Shown piece by piece: positions 1 to 12,337 of a DNA stretch of 64,000 nucleotides. Location of the stretch: assembly GCA_014898415.1 (NCBI GenBank), contig RCTD01000012.1:1116001-1180000 (forward strand). The letters are read 5' to 3'. The position numbers and the translations under genes were made by a program. The stretch's first letter is position 1. Each line of letters opens with the position of its first letter. This stretch comes from Stromatinia cepivora (lineage: Eukaryota; Ascomycota; Leotiomycetes; Helotiales; Sclerotiniaceae). The notes below the pieces were generated by a model that saw nothing but the letters and a program-made list of their open reading frames with translations, had not been told where the DNA came from and did not search any database.

Positions 1-3000
1 CTAATACCTAGGATTTTATTAATCTCCCTTAGATTCTTGATATTAAAACAAATTGATAGCTTTTTATCGAATCAAATGATTTATAATAATATATATAATA
101 CAATAACGATATCGTTGATATATATCAATAATATTATATCATAGTTTTTAAATATATATAAATATAAATCTATCAAATTTTATACAAAGTTTATATTTAA
201 AAATTCTTTCTTCAATAATAAATTTTAATCCCTTTCAGTTTGCTTCAAATTATATAAACTTTATAAAGTTTATAATATATATCCCTTTTCGATTTTGATA
301 TTTTAAAATAATTCAAAATAGATTTTTTCCTTTAAATATAATTCAATAAAAGTATTTTTGATATCGAAATATAAGTATTCCAAATTTTCTTTTACAACAA
401 TAATTAGGAATAATCTGAATATATCTAATCTCATTATTGACACAAACATTTTATTATAATCTTTTTCTAGTATTTAATTGAACTTTCGAATTATTAATCT
501 TGCTTTAAATTGTTCTATTTTGTTATCCTTGGTTTTAATTATAAATATTTATTTCGTTGAAATCAGATTATTTCTTTTAAAGAGTATATATTCTTTCTAA
601 ATATTATTTTGAATTAAAGATATGATTTTCTTTTAAATAACTTCCTTTTATTTTTTAGAATGTTTTCAATTCGATATTATTTTCTTATAAATTCTTAATA
701 TTTTAATTTCTAGAATTTCTTCGATCAGATATATTATACCTTTTATATTATTTATATCTATCAATGAAATCATGAAATCTGAAACGATCTTATCTTTGAT
801 ATAAAGATCTATTTTGTAAATAATTAAAATTATAATTATAATATATTCTATATTTTCTTGAATTTTAACTTATATAGATATTACAATTAATATCTTTATA
901 ATCTTACTTTCCCGTTTTCCTTTAGGATTTTGTTTTATATCTCTTTTCCATTTTCATATTAGATATCTTAAAGATTCGTTTTCAAGATCTATTATATCCT
1001 TTTGTTCGATTTCAAATGATTATAGATTTACTTTGCTTTTTGATTCTATTGAAATAAACTTATCAATAAAATTTAAGACAATCTTAAATTTTGTTTTCGG
1101 TATAGATTCAGGATCTACAGAAATTAACTCTTAAACTGAAACCTTTGGAATAATGAATTCGATATCTGAAGTATCCTTGGAAAAAGATTTTTGATTTATC
1201 TTTTGGATATTACTATCTTCATCTTCATCGTATATTAATATTAATATATTTAATTTATTTGATTTCAATTTAATAATTAAAATACTTAATATAATCATTA
1301 AACTCAATATAATATCTATTAAAGAGAATATTTGGAACAAAAATAATATAGATATCACATTTAGTATTGAAAATAAAGAAAATACTTTGTTTACTATTAA
1401 TCTACTACAAAATCTTCGATCTGATTTTATATTCTTTGTTCTTTATAGATTTAATTTACAATTTCTTAATTTAAAATCCAAATCTCTTTCTCGATGAAAT
1501 TCATTTATAATTATTTTGCTTGATCGAAATATATAATTTAACTTTGAAGAATATACTTTGATATATTTATTCATAACTTTTGAATATCCTAAAAATACAT
1601 CGATTCTCGAAGTATTCTATAATTTATTGTATCTTTACCTTTTCGAAATAATCTTGAGATTGATATAAATATAACATTTGCTCCCCTAAACTTTGTATAT
1701 CTTTATATTTGATATTATATTTATAAAAACTTCTATAAAAAATTAATCTATTCTATTTATATCAAAATTAATACTAATACGATTTCTGATATAAACATCA
1801 TACTCTACAATTTCGTTCCAAAACTCTAATAATAATCTAATTTTTTTTAATATTACTTTTATATTTACTTTTGCAATCCTTATATTCTATTTTGCAGATT
1901 TATTTTGATATAAAGAAGCAATTATTATAACTTCAGATTATATACTTAATGATTATTCATAAATAGCTTATAGAAATTCCGATATATTATCAATCCTAAT
2001 TATAATGATTTTTTCTTTAATAACCAATTCCATTTCCTTTTTCTAAGTTTTCAATATTTGAATTATATTGTCTTTTTATTTAAATAATATAATCCAATTT
2101 ATTTTTATACAATTATCGATAATCAATATAAAATAACGATTCCTTCGAATCGATTTTGAAAATAATCCTGCAATATCGAAATATATAAATTCGAATCTCT
2201 TTGATTTATACAGACTCAATTGTTTCGGAATACAATTGATTATCTTGATGAGTATATATACTTCGCAAATATTTAATTTAATTGAAACCTTTATTGATTT
2301 GATTATATTGAATACTTTATATAGATTCTTGATTTTGTTTGGATTTAAATGATTGAATCTTCGATATTATAATAGATATCTCTTTTTCTTCTTAAATATT
2401 AATTCGTTATCGATATCTTTGATATTATCGATTATCTCTGAAGAAAAGCCTTTTTCCTGATCATTTTAATATACATTCGAATAGAAAACTATATTCTCGT
2501 ATCCTTTGATTATATATGAAATTATATACATTTTATCTTATATTTTAGTATAGATGATTTTCTTATTGTTCTTTTTGAAATATATATAATGAAAATTGAA
2601 TTCCTTTTACAGCTTTGTTTCGTAGATCCTTTTTTCTGATAGCAAGTTTACTTTTAATTCTGGTATATATAATATATTTGAAAATAGTATCTTAGAATTA
2701 TCTTTATATATTATATCTATTAAACTTCAATGATAATAATATATCATTCCTTTATCAATCTTTATTTTTTGTTTGATAATAAAATCTATTGATCTAAATA
2801 ATGAAGATTGATCAAATATATATAAAGAAATATCTATATCGATATATTATTTGTTAAAGGAAGCCTTATTAATGATCTCCTTTGTCAAATTGCAATCTTC
2901 CTTTATTATATCTTCAATATTGGAATCTAATTCAAAGATATTATTAATAGAATATATTTAATCTTTCTTATTGAAATGGATTTTCTTTGGATTCGATGAT

Positions 3001-4391
3001 CTTTTTCTCTTTTGATAATAAAAGTAATTGCAAAGGAATTTGTTGGTTTACATTAAATATAAATAATTTTATATATAATAATCTTTCTTTTGATATAGAT
3101 CACAAGTATTGTTTAAAATCTCGAAATCTGATTTTTGATATTAAAAAATATATTTAGATCCTTTCGCAATTTGTATTTGCTTTGATCTATCTTTAAAACA
3201 AAGTTTTTTAATCTACAAATGCTTAATTTTATTATCGATATTAAAGCTAATTTGGATATCCAATATATCCATTATTTTTTGATAATTAATTGAAAGATTA
3301 TATATTAAAACCAAAAACAAAACAATATCTTGATATACTGATCAATAGCTTTCGTTTACAATTCCTAATTTCCTTTTATACTCTTTCAATTTATCCTAAA
3401 TTTCGATAATAATTATATTAAAATAAATATCGGATTGAAATTTGAAGTTCTGGATCATTGTTATATATATATTAGTTATAATTATATTAACTCTAATATA
3501 TTTCGATTTAAGATATTTCCAAAATATATATACTATTGAATATTTGTTGATAAGGGTTTTATTGTTATTATTGAATATTATATAAATATACAATAATATA
3601 TTCGCTTCGTTTTTTAAATATTCCGATTTCAATTTGATATTATAATATATATGATTATTGATTTTATAAACAGATATTATATTGGGTTCTGTAATCTATA
3701 TATATTTGTTTAATATTTGATCAATTATATAAAATTATTCTTTCTTTTTCAATTATATCTTTATTTATTTGAATTATTGTTTATAATTGTTTTGATTAAG
3801 TTTCAAAGAATTGTTTGATTTTGATATTGTAAAGATTTCTTGCTATTTGATAAATATCAAAGATAGCCTTCAGATTTTTAAAACGATTTTAAAAAATATA
3901 TAATAAATAAATTCGGGATAATAAAGAAATATAAAAATAAAACAATAAGAAAATTTATAAAATTGTATTATAATATATTTTCTTGTAGTTATACGAATTT
4001 ACTTTTCGCTTTTGTTATGATTCTGTATCGGTGTTATGTAGATTGCTTTCTGTTTTGGCTTGTAATATTGTAAATTATAAACTATATTATTATATTTCAA
4101 TTTTGTTTCGATAATATGATATAAAAATTCTGATTTTCATTCTATTTCACCTTTATTAGCTATATTAATCCTTTTTCGATCTGCTTTGTTTTTTAATTAT
4201 TATTATACAATTGGATTTTATAATCTATTAACTTTTGGTACAGGAAATAGTAGTATTATTGATTATATAGATTGAACTAAGGATCTATTATTCTAGTAGG
4301 AATAGAATTGAGGTTATTCCTAAATATGATCTGTACACCATTGTGATCATGTGACCTCAATTCTAATCCTATGATGGCCTCATTTCCAACA
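1..4391 (-). mobile_element. Copia-type LTR retrotransposon, 5' part (copy L), RIP-degraded
   Basis: This is a minus-strand Ty1/copia element whose 3' end lies beyond the left edge. It is collinear with the full copies at 39571-45046 and 45764-51244; base 1 corresponds to about 40661 of the former, inside the reverse transcriptase. Reading from the 5' LTR (4226-4391) downwards: gag-like frame at 3396-3632 (MKSEYLKNEANILLYIY), integrase remnants near 1.9-2.5 kb, an inter-domain segment at 1131-1358, and RT below 850. The RT catalytic box near 101-130 reads YIND instead of the family's YIDD. Stops are frequent and all coding capacity is lost. The bases after the 5' LTR (ccaat, 4392-4396) should be one half of a target-site duplication. 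Confidence 0.9.
4226..4391 (-). repeat. 5' LTR of Copia copy L (166 bp)
   Basis: On the minus strand it begins TGTTGGAAATGAGG and ends near TTAATA (consensus GTTAACA). It matches the LTRs at 39571-39735, 44882-45046, 45764-45929, 51079-51244 and 53077-53242. Differences are almost all transitions. Confidence 0.9.
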
Positions 4392-7029
4392 CCAATTATC
4401 AATAAGTTTTTCATTACAAATAGATTATTTATAAATAGATTAATTCTAATTAAAAGGATTATTATAGATAGAACTATATTCTATATATATTATACAAAAA
4501 TCGCTATATAGATCTAATTGAATTCGAATATAGAATCGAATATAGAATCGACAGAATTACTTGATTATCATCGATATCAATATACCCGATCATTCAAAAG
4601 GCACTATCGAAGATATACCCTTTCATTTGAAAAAGGATCGTAAATCATATCAGATATTTACAACCAAGCTTATATATATCTAATAACAATACAATACCGT
4701 CTATCTTCTCATTTTTATTATAGAACTTTTCGAATTATATATTTATTGTTCACAATAATATATAATTTAATATCAATTGGATTTCGAATAATTATAAAAA
4801 CTTTCTAAATCCCTATTCTTTTCTTCAATTCACCTTTATTTCCTTTTCTTTGATTAAAATTCATTCATTTGTATATAATTATATCAAAAAAACTCTTTAT
4901 TAATCATAAACTTCGATTATCTTCGAAAAAATAAAATAGCTGAAGGAAATATAGATAATCAATATATATAAATAGCTCTTTTGTTTGAATATATAAAAAA
5001 CTGAAATTGATATTTTATATATATAAACTAATTCCAATCGATATTCATGATTCTGATTCTGAAGATAATATTATAGAAATCATTATTCCTAATATATATA
5101 GGCAGCAACAGCAGCAGCAGCAACAGTAGCAATAACAATAATAATATACTCAAGGAATCCGGGCTTAAATTGTTCAAAGAAACTTTCGCGGACATCATCC
5201 CTTTTGATATTATACCTAAAATATTTTTGAAATTTGTTATAATATATCGATTATATTTGTAATCAAAAATTGATTTTATTTATTTTGTTTTAATAATGAA
5301 TAATAATATATAACCGATCTTATATATCGAAATATTCTATATATCGATTATATAGTTTTCAATATCGATATTCTTTCTATTAGAATCCGATATTATATTG
5401 ATATTCTTTTTATTTAAATTACAGAAAAGGTTTTTAATAAACTCTGTTTTATTTATCACAATTATAATTCTATATATCTCTTTTCTTATTATATTATTCT
5501 AATAAAGTATTTCCAAAATATTTATAAAAATTATTATTAATATAATTTACAAAATAATTATAGAAATCTATATCAATATAACAACGATCTTATATAAATT
5601 TCTAACTCTGATTCTCATTTTTTTTGTTATAATATATTTTTTATTTGAATCACAAAAATCATTGTTATAAGCTATATAGTTTAATCAAACACTATTAAAT
5701 TCCTCAAATTAATCTGATCCTTTGATTAATCTGTTCGATAAAAAGAGTTGCTTTTGTGCTAGTAATGGAAAGGTATACTCTCGTGGTGGTAATGGAAAGA
5801 CTTGTTTTGATGGTTATGAACGAAAATAATAAAGTTTCTTTTCTTTTTTCGAATTAAATAAGAAATATTTTATTTCCATTATTCTTTATAATCTCTTATT
5901 TCTTTATATAATAATATTGATATCCTTAATATAATTATAAATGAAATAAATATATAATATTGATAGGAATTACAATTATAATTTTATAAGAATATTCTCG
6001 ATCTTTTTCTCGCAATATAATCTTATCTACTATATATAAATAAAAACATTATTATCTTAATTATTATAAGATTTTTACTAGTTTTTTCCTATTTGAGATT
6101 AATATATTTTTATCAATATATTTCTCAATATCAATATATCTAAAGAAAAAATTACCTATAGAAATATATATACCTATTTTTTAATCGGTATTTAAAAAAA
6201 AAGATATCTACTAATTTAAAAGTACCTTATTTAATTTAGGTATCTTATTTTTTAGGTATTTTTTTTTATATATAATATCTTCGAATTTGTTGATATAATT
6301 ATGAAATGGTATTATACTATAATAATATATTTATCTATACATTTTTCAAGAAATTAATCAATTATTATAAGATATTAAGAATTAATGATTTTTAAATTTT
6401 CTTTTTGATTAATTGTAGGATTTTTATTTATATTAAAACGAAAAATATCTTTATTATATAAATCTAATTTTATCTTTCCTTGATATCGCAGCTAATTGTA
6501 TATATACAAAATTCTGAATAATATTATATGATTAGTATATTATGAATTCGTAATTATATAATAAATATTAAAATAATTGAATTTTTAAAACAACCAATAA
6601 CTTACAATCTCATCTTTAATAAATAATTATGATTCAAGATCAATAGAAATTTAAATAATATATTGATTAATTTTATAAATATATAAAATCAATATTATAT
6701 CCATTTTACAAAATCTTGATATCTCATATACTTTATTAAACAGAATAACTTTTCGTTTATTTAATCGTTCGGATTTTCATTTTGATTTATCAATCACAAT
6801 GAAAAAGATATAATTAAAATAATAATAAAGAAGTTTAATATACTTTAAAAATAAAATATAGTAAATCGAATTAAATAAAAAAATATCTAAGATCAAAATC
6901 GCTCTACTGAAAACCATTCTAATATTAATCTTGTATAAGAATTCTAGTACGAAATTTCTAATCGTACCTCTCTTCTTGATATTCTATTAATAAAAATCGA
7001 TCAAAAGAAATCTATCATTATTAATATAT
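4392..7029. other. AT-rich RIP-degraded DNA without an intact gene
   Basis: Very AT-rich sequence between the Copia 5' LTR and the candidate solo LTR. The only structured parts I can support are the glutamine-rich remnant near 5.0-5.2 kb and a less AT-rich patch at about 5740-5830, which repeats the phrase gtaatggaaag twice at short spacing. No domain was recognised in the remainder. Confidence 0.6.
5030..5205 (+). pseudogene. RIP-degraded gene remnant with acidic stretch and poly-glutamine
   Basis: One plus-strand frame reads PIDIHDSDSEDN, then a short hydrophobic stretch, then a run of glutamine codons from about 5103, then YTQGIRA and IVQRNFRGHHPF. Four TAA/TAG codons occur exactly where CAA/CAG would continue the Gln run, and another TAA falls between the last two segments. 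This is what C-to-T RIP does to glutamine codons. The composition (acidic, poly-Q, then Arg/His-rich) suggests a former nuclear or transposon protein, but I do not recognise the family and cannot place its ends. Confidence 0.45.
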
Positions 7030-7315
7030 TGTGAGAAAGTTGGGATATCAAGGCCTAATGCGTAGCTAGTTCGTAGTCATATGGTCACATGACTCTTCAT
7101 AGTTAGATATAAGAGAGAGCTCTGCTCCCCTCTCCTTAATAGAAATTAATCATGTTTCCATTAGTCTTTTTATACCCTATTTATGCACAACCCAAACCAT
7201 TATCTAAACCTACTAGTTTTACTACTTGAAGCCTCTACAATATAATCTGATCAATTTCCATTTCCCCTCGCAGCGTGCTATCGGGACGCACGTATCTCGA
7301 CCTACCTCTTTCACA
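7030..7315. repeat. Candidate solo LTR, weakly RIP-affected
   Basis: A 286-bp block of near-normal composition inside AT-rich DNA. It begins TGTGAGAAAG and ends CTTTCACA, so its ends are inverted repeats of the TG...CA kind. Inside is a TATA-like motif (agatataaga, near 7108) followed by a CT-rich stretch, as in an LTR promoter. The flanks share ATAT on both sides (7026-7029 and 7316-7319), a weak duplication signal in such AT-rich DNA. There is no second copy in the window, so the element family is unknown. It could instead be a fragment of unrelated sequence that escaped mutation. Confidence 0.4.
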
Positions 7316-7499
7316 ATATATTATATAATAATTCATACTCAAAATAGAATTCTCAAATTCCGGAATCGAGAAATTGTATTCTATATTCGCATTTTCTCTA
7401 TTCTTTCCCCTCGAGCTATAATGTATATACGAATTCTGTGTTTCGATATTATAATAAAATACGATTAAAAGATTTTAATTAAAAGATTTCTATTAGTAT

Positions 7500-8620
7500 A
7501 ATTCTATCAAAAAATATATACTATTGATTACATTTGTAATTTTTGGGCAAAAGCAATAATTTATTAATTTATCTTCAAAATCAATATCCTTTCCTAAACA
7601 ATCAATATAAAAAATATAAATCGAATAGATCATTAATTCTATCTTTAATTTCATTCAATTATTAACAAAACAAATAGATTTTCGGAAGATTAGTTTTTTG
7701 AGTTATTCTTATTTCCAATATATCTTTATAATTTTTATATCCTGATCTTCAAGATCCGTTGTAAAAAAGAATTCAGTAGATATATAGCTATTGATGAGAA
7801 TGGTATCATTATGGATCATATATATCAGGATATAAGAGATCGGATAAAGAATCGATAGAGGATTTTCCCGGAATAAGAAAGTTATATTGAGATAAATTAA
7901 TCAGAATTTCGAAGATAGAAAGGAGCAATATACAATTTGGATTTATTATCGATATTTTTATAATACTGTAAATGAATTTCTATAGCAAAAAGGTCTTTCC
8001 TTTTAGACTTTGGATTCTGTATTATCTAAAGATAGATATCCTTATAATAAAATACTTTATATTATTATATTGCTTTATCAAATTTGTTGTATTTAATATC
8101 AATATAAATCTATAAAATTGATTCCCTAGAATTGTTGATTTTAATAATATAATCTTCGTTTATATTCTTTATTATAACAATATTTATTTTATCAATATTA
8201 TAATTATTATTAGGATTATTTTTATAATTTATATTATCATCAAATTTATCATACTCAAAATCATCAATATCTTCGGTATTACTTTTATCATTACAATCAT
8301 AATACAATAATTCTCGAGATTATATATCTTTATCAATCTTTATCTTATCAAAAGGATCTTCATCAGTTTTGCCCTTTAATGAATGAATAAACTCTGTAAA
8401 TCGATTATCAATATAAAATTGAAACAGTATTATAATGATTACATTATATCGATCGTTCTTAATAAAAAAAATGGATTTATCACAAATTCAATACTAAACA
8501 AATAATAAAAATAGATTATCTGGTCCGACTATTGATTTAGTTTTTACTATAATATCCAATCCAAACTTATCCTTTAGTATACCATTAATATACTTCACGA
8601 AATTAGTATAAAAACACAAG
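7500..8620 (-). pseudogene. DUF3435 (FluG-like tyrosine-recombinase family) gene, RIP-degraded relic
   Basis: Read on the minus strand across several frames, this matches fungal DUF3435 proteins in order. Near 8610-8520 it reads FVKYINGILKDKFGLDI then SIVGPDNL. At 8380-8300 comes LKGKTDEDPFD, then SRELLYYDCNDKS (8315-8270). At about 8040-7950 it reads IIQNPKSKRKDLFAIEIHLQ. At 7870-7800 come RENPLSILYPISYIL and STEFFFTTDLEDQD, and near 7650-7530 SIYIFYIDCLGKDIDFEDKL. Stops and frame changes break it into pieces; the longest open part is 8110-8307. DUF3435 members include the recombinases ('captains') of Starship giant transposons, but many are not captains and this relic cannot be assigned. 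Match to the family is from memory of its motifs, not from a search. Confidence 0.7.
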
Positions 8621-9313
8621 AATAAAATATAAAAGAAAGATTTTAATATACCTTAACAATCTCATTCGAATTATTCGCATTTACAAAGGTATTATTAAAC
8701 CAACAATAAAGTATCTTAAAATCCCATCAATATTGATTAACAAACTTTCTCTTCCCTTTCTTTCACTTCTTCATTAAACATATCTCACAGATTTAATAAA
8801 AAAATAATATCATTATACCTTTATCGCAATTTTGCATTAGGATAATTATTCGCCAATAACCGATACCAATATAATTACAATATCTATATATTCTTCAATC
8901 TAATGAAACCATAAAAATAAAAGATTTTACATACCTAATAAATTTCTATCTAATATAATAGATACTAGTTTTTGTATTCTCGACATCGAATAACTACAAA
9001 AATTGTATATTATTCAAATCAACCCACAGAAATCGATAATCCTTTTTATTAAATATCTTCTTCCTCCTTTCCTTAAATATTTTGTTGTTATCATTGTATC
9101 GTTTCAGAACATTCTGAAATATTTTGAGTATATCCTCTATTGGAATTTGGATAATAAATACTATAATTAATCGAGATTAGGATTAAATAAAAATAGCAAA
9201 TTTATATTCGAAAAAGACTCATAGATTATCAAAAATGAATAATAATAAAGAACACTTATGAATTATTGGAAATAAATAAAGGAAAATATAAAGAAAAAAA
9301 ACAAAATAGGATT
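8621..9313. other. AT-rich DNA, possibly the N-terminal part of the DUF3435 relic
   Basis: Minus-strand fragments such as KIFKERRKKIF, DYRFLWVDL, YRLLANNYPN and FNEEVKEREE are readable but are separated by stops. They lie just upstream of the DUF3435 relic and could be its N-terminal exons; I cannot confirm this. Confidence 0.3.
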
Positions 9314-9595
9314 TGTGACGCACAAGAGCCGTAGTAGAGCTGAATAAACAGGGTCAATTATGTTCTTTAGAATCTACAATTAAAGAATTATGGCTTGTAA
9401 GGAGCGATTAGATATATATACACAAATATTCATTTGTGGGCTGTAGAATTGTATGTATGCGTTATTAGGGTTATTATTTTACTATACTAAATTATATGAT
9501 TCGTAATGTATGTATACAGATGATCAGTTTATAAATTGATATAGGAGATAAAAGGTATTATATGGTTAGTTTTCTGTGGTTTATGATTTGTGATA
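9314..9595 (-). repeat. 3' LTR of Gypsy-1 (282 bp)
   Basis: Same length as, and alignable end to end with, 16075-16356 and 57282-57563. On the plus strand it begins TGTGACGCACAAGAGCC and ends TTTGTGATA (consensus CGTGACA). The polypurine tract adjoins at 9596. Confidence 0.9.
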
Positions 9596-9699
9596 CTATC
9601 CCCCTCTTCGGAAAAGCTCGTTTTCGAGTGTTTCACTTCTTTATTCCATTGCTATTTCATCGGAAATCAGGTTTTGTAAAGGTTCATGAGTTTTAAATC

Positions 9700-10010
9700 A
9701 ATTAGATTGGTCATTTTGGTTGATTTAATCAATTTAATGGAAATTGACTAAATTGACCAAAATTATCGATCAAATTAATCAAAATAACGAATGAATTGAT
9801 CAAATCGATCAAATCGTTTATTAATTGGTTAAATTAATATTGATTCGTATTCTCTTTAATTTGGGGAATTTTTGAAAGAAAAAAGTTTCAATAGAAAAGG
9901 GAAAAAGGTTGAATTATAGTATAATAATGATGGGTGGTTAATATAATTAATTCCGAAATCGATTAAGTTAATCGATCAAATTGATCAAATCAATCAAATT
10001 GAACGAAATC
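9700..10010. repeat. Degenerate GATCAAATT-type palindromic repeat in Gypsy 3' region
   Basis: Two clusters (about 9700-9830 and 9960-10010) are dense in short, self-complementary units such as TTGATCAATTT and GATCAAATTGATCAAA. The same two clusters occur at the same place in Gypsy-2 (about 57660-57800 and 57930-57990), so they belong to the element. No coding frame crosses them. Confidence 0.6.
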
Positions 10011-10599
10011 GATAGGGGTGATGTTATATTTCGTTTTTACTATATTCAAGTTTCCCTTTACATAATTTTTGAAATGATTATAAGCATGAGTTTTTGAAAT
10101 ATATTGTTTTCGTATTGTTTTGATAATGGCAGTTTGTTTATTGTATAGAATTCGGGCTATATGTGTATACGATTAAATTCCCTCAAATTTATATAGGTTT
10201 TTGATTCTTTCATAATTATATATATATGTACTATTATAAAATCATAATATCTAATCTGTTATATTAAAGAATATTTTTTTTTCCCTTGATTTTATAAATG
10301 AATCATTATTTATATAATTATAATTATTCTCTTCACTTTTATAAAGCTTTATTTAATCAATTAATCGATTAAAAAGATCAGGTAATGTTGAATTAACCAA
10401 ATGAAAATCGTATAGGAAATGTAATGATATTTTAAGATTGGAAGTAGAATATCAAATAAGATTGATATTATTATTAAACTACAAAATTCTGTATAATAGG
10501 GTTTTTTGTATTTTTTTTATTGTTAAGATTTTCTTTATTTTTTATTCCGAATTATCAATTATATTAATAGATGGAGATGATTCGAGTATTTAATTAGAA

Positions 10600-10740
10600 A
10601 AAGGATCGTTATATATTTTGTGTAATCGATTTGGAGGGAAAACAGGATGAATTTTCATTGTAATCGGGAATTCGAGTTTAAAAGAGCTTCTAAATCGATT
10701 AATGATTTTGAATTTTCTTTGAATTGGGAAATCTAGTTTT
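10600..10740 (-). pseudogene. Gypsy integrase C-terminal region remnant
   Basis: An open minus-strand stretch reads LDFPIQRKFKIINRF, then SSFKLEFPITMKIHPVF. This resembles the Gypsy integrase C-terminal segment with its typical 'L-P-x-x-M-K-I-H-P-V-F' phrase just before the end of the polyprotein. It fixes the 3' end of the coding region of Gypsy-1. No convincing chromodomain could be read downstream. Confidence 0.6.
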
Positions 10741-12337
10741 TTGGATAATCTTTGGGTAGGATAATTCTTTATATTGAGCTATATATAATCTCTGATATCG
10801 AAATCGATCTTATATCAATAAATATTCATGGATTTCGATATCTTGGTTTGGATATACAATAGATCTTCTTTTATTTATATAAGAGTTAATCTATTATATT
10901 CTATGTATATATGGGTATTATGTATATTTATATTGTTTGTTAGTTTATTAATGTCTTTCTTTTATTCTTATGTATATTTCAGTGTATGCCTGTATAGGGT
11001 TTTGTAGGGTATAAGCTTTTTTAAGGAGTTGTATGGAAGAGTAAATTGTATATAATCCATTATAGATAGGAATTCTGATTAATCGTTTTGATAATAATTA
11101 ATAAATGGCCTTAACCATTGTTAAAGGTATTGATTATAGATCTCAATTTAATTATTAGTTTGGGGATAATAAATAATGAATAATTTGAAATCGATTCTTA
11201 GGATTTGATTGAATTCCTTCCAAAATTATAATATAAATTGAAGGCTGTAATCTGATATTATAGTATTAAGGAGATTATAATATCGATATATATGGTAGAG
11301 ATATAATTATATTTGAATTCGAATATCGATTGATTTATAATAAAGTATAGAGATAGCTTACTTTGTTAATCAATCAATAATGATTAAAATGTTGTTATAT
11401 TTATATTTATCTTTATTAAAGTTGTAATAGTTTATAATGATATATTATTATATTCGATTAGGAATCGGAAATGGATGCAATAAACCGGGGGTATGATTGT
11501 ATAAAACAGAATTGTATTTGTAGGTATAACAATTGCATATATATCTGATTACAATATCGTGTATTCTAGATCAATAATATTGTTGAAATAATAAAAGGTA
11601 GGTTTTATTTGTACCAGGATAAATAATGGAAATGGAATTATGGGCTTTACAAATCAAATAAATTCGAAAATTATCGATATCAGGTATCACCAGATGGTCA
11701 TTATAAAGCAAAAGGTCATTTTGGAATAATATATACTTACAACCTTAGATAATTTGTATTCTGAATATTAACAAATTATTTATAGTTTTATTTGCTTCGA
11801 TAATATAATTAATTAGATTGAATCGAAGAGCGATTTCATTCAAATCGATGTTAATAATCGTTGTTTCGTCTGAATGATATTTTTGTAAAGCTTTTTTTAT
11901 GATTTTGGTATCAATTTGGTTATCTTTAATAAACTGTTAAAGATAATTCTTTTTTTTGGTATAATTTTGAAGATCCAATTTATCGATCCAATAAATTAAA
12001 ACATCGACAAAAAGATTATCTTTTCCAGGGTAATATATAATAATGAAGTTATAATCGGCTAAAACTTCTATTCAATGAGTTTATCAGGTATTAAGAGTTT
12101 TGGTAATTATGAAATATTTGAGGGTTTTATAATCAATATAAACCTTGATTTTATATAATGAATTAGCGAATTCTATTCTTCAATAGTTAAGAAATTGAAT
12201 AATTGATAGTATTTCCTTATTATAAACTTCGTAATTTAGTTTAGTGGTAATCATAATTTTGAAGAAATAAGTTATAAGAAATCAATCTTTGTTATACTAT
12301 TGTAATAATATATTAATAATTATCTTATCGGATATAT

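Noticed and set aside
7740..7960. Plus-strand readable stretch (YIAIDENGIIMDHIYQDI)
   Set aside because: It is the reverse complement of the DUF3435 relic, whose minus-strand motifs in the same place fit the family in order.
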